From JBDRNO01 sp043811005 (lineage in GTDB: Bacteria > Bacteroidota > Bacteroidia > NORP154): a stretch of DNA of 23,808 nt. A program made the position numbers and the translations under genes. Shown piece after piece: positions 22,912 through 23,808 of this stretch (positions within the stretch are counted from its first letter, which is position 1; each line of letters begins with the position of its first letter). The stretch lies in the NCBI GenBank assembly GCA_043811005.1, contig JBDRNO010000070.1:1-23808 (forward strand), written 5' to 3'. The notes under the pieces are model-generated. The model saw nothing but the letters and a program-made list of their open reading frames with translations. It was not told the origin of the DNA and searched no databases.

Positions 22912-23044
22912 TTGCAGATGCTACGAAATACGAAAAGGTGAAAACAGACAAGTTAAAGAGAAAAAACTTGATTTATCCTGAATTAGAAATTATTTTTCAA
23001 AAAAGGATATCGAACAGTTCAATTCTAACTTAAAATCTAATAAT
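22912..23044. other. Short intergenic stretch before the PorP/SprF gene
   Basis: No gene or strong hairpin is visible in these 133 nt. It contains ACGAAATACGAAAA and GGATATCGAACAG, which resemble low-complexity sequence common between Bacteroidota genes. No promoter motif could be placed, so the downstream gene may be read through from the type B gene. Confidence 0.35.
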
Positions 23045-23808
23045 ATGAAAAAAACCTCATTAATCTGTGTAATCGTTTTTAATCTTTGTAATAATCTGTG
23101 TTACTCCCAGGACATCCACTTCTCCCAATTCTATCAAACACCGTTAATAATTAACCCTGCTTTAACCGGCACATTTAACGGGCGAATACGCGTGTTGATG
23201 AATTATAAAGATCAATGGGGGAGTGTTGTTGAAAATCCATATAAGACTTATGCACTATCGTATGATATGACATTATTTAAGGATAAATGGAAAAACAGTC
23301 ATCTCGGTGCCGGCTTTTCTGCTTACAATGACAAAGCAGGTAACTCTGAATTTAGTAATACCCAATTAAATTTATCTCTATCAGGCATTGTAGTATTGAG
23401 TAACAGTCAAAATATTTCAGCAGGATTACAGGGTGGTTTTGCTCAAAAAAGCATTAATTATTCTAGCCTGGAATGGGGCAAGTATTATGAAACCGGATAC
23501 ACTGAAAATTGGGATCCCATACTTGCTTCAGGTATGTCCAACAATTATTCATTTGGAGATTTCTCAGCAGGTGTCTCGTGGAAGTATGCTAAGGAAGAAA
23601 CCAATATAACTGCTAATAACCAATTTGTAGCTAATATTGGAATGGCATTATTTCATCTGAATAAACCAAAGCAGAAATTTTTTACGGGAAATACCGATGA
23701 TCTTGAACGGCTTTATTCCAAGCTTGTTTTGCACGGAGGCACCTATATTGGATTAAAAAATACCAACATTAGTTTATTGCCGTCAGTTTTATTCTTAATG
23801 CAAGGACC
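23045..23808 (+). CDS. PorP/SprF-family T9SS membrane protein (5' part)
   Basis: The gene starts at ATG 23045 and is open to the window end, giving 254 residues of an incomplete protein; family members are usually about 300 or more. After a signal peptide ending near CYSQ, the mature N-terminus reads DIHFSQFYQTPLIINPALTG, the hallmark of the PorP/SprF family (TIGR03519, PF11751), followed by NYKDQWGSV and alternating beta-strand segments such as HLGAGFSAYNDKAG. These are outer-membrane beta-barrel proteins of the T9SS. Members encoded beside type B proteins, such as SprF with SprB in Flavobacterium johnsoniae, are needed to export or display that partner. The position after the type B gene fits this. 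The start of the coding region has a repetitive DNA pattern (23062-23104). Confidence 0.9.
   Translation, partial: MKKTSLICVIVFNLCNNLCYSQDIHFSQFYQTPLIINPALTGTFNGRIRVLMNYKDQWGSVVENPYKTYALSYDMTLFKDKWKNSHLGAGFSAYNDKAGNSEFSNTQLNLSLSGIVVLSNSQNISAGLQGGFAQKSINYSSLEWGKYYETGYTENWDPILASGMSNNYSFGDFSAGVSWKYAKEETNITANNQFVANIGMALFHLNKPKQKFFTGNTDDLERLYSKLVLHGGTYIGLKNTNISLLPSVLFLMQG

Overview
The window looks like a chromosomal segment of a Bacteroidota organism, probably an environmental or uncultured member of the Bacteroidia/Flavobacteriia type. The DNA is AT-rich and start sites lack strong Shine-Dalgarno sequences. Almost every product begins with a signal peptide. The gene content is the typical surface repertoire of that phylum: type IX secretion (T9SS) C-terminal domains of types A and B, SprB-like repeats, FISUMP domains, GEVED and PPC-like modules, and a PorP/SprF-family membrane protein. 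All genes I accept lie on the + strand; long reverse-strand frames are shadows.

Layout. (1) 3-485 is the 3' end of a fibronectin-III protein that stops in mid-domain. It is followed by a non-coding, partly GC-rich and hairpin-rich stretch and a small lipoprotein gene (873-1091). (2) 1382-8264 is a tight same-strand cluster: a FISUMP protein, a six-blade Kelch protein, a type B adhesin-like protein with nine exact 51-residue repeats, and an AT-rich sulfotransferase. Two hairpins follow. (3) 8599-16834 holds a small charged secreted protein, then a giant 2601-residue mosaic protein with a type A-like sorting domain. A perfect 35-nt palindrome is read in frame near its 3' end. An intergenic inverted repeat follows. 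(4) 16952-23808 holds a second FISUMP paralogue, a second small charged secreted protein, a 1387-residue SprB-like type B protein, and the start of a PorP/SprF-family gene that runs off the window.

How the genes may work together. The large proteins look like cell-surface or released adhesins exported by the T9SS. The PorP/SprF protein beside the second type B protein matches the known SprB-SprF pairing, in which a SprF-like membrane protein is needed to export or anchor its type B partner. The FISUMP and Kelch proteins share one N-terminal leader but lack a recognisable T9SS domain. The sulfotransferase may sulfate surface glycans or proteins; this is inferred only from its position. The most distinctive observations are the in-frame palindrome, the 51-residue two-cysteine repeat array, the shared leader joined to different C-terminal domains, and signal-peptide regions that look like intergenic repeat DNA.
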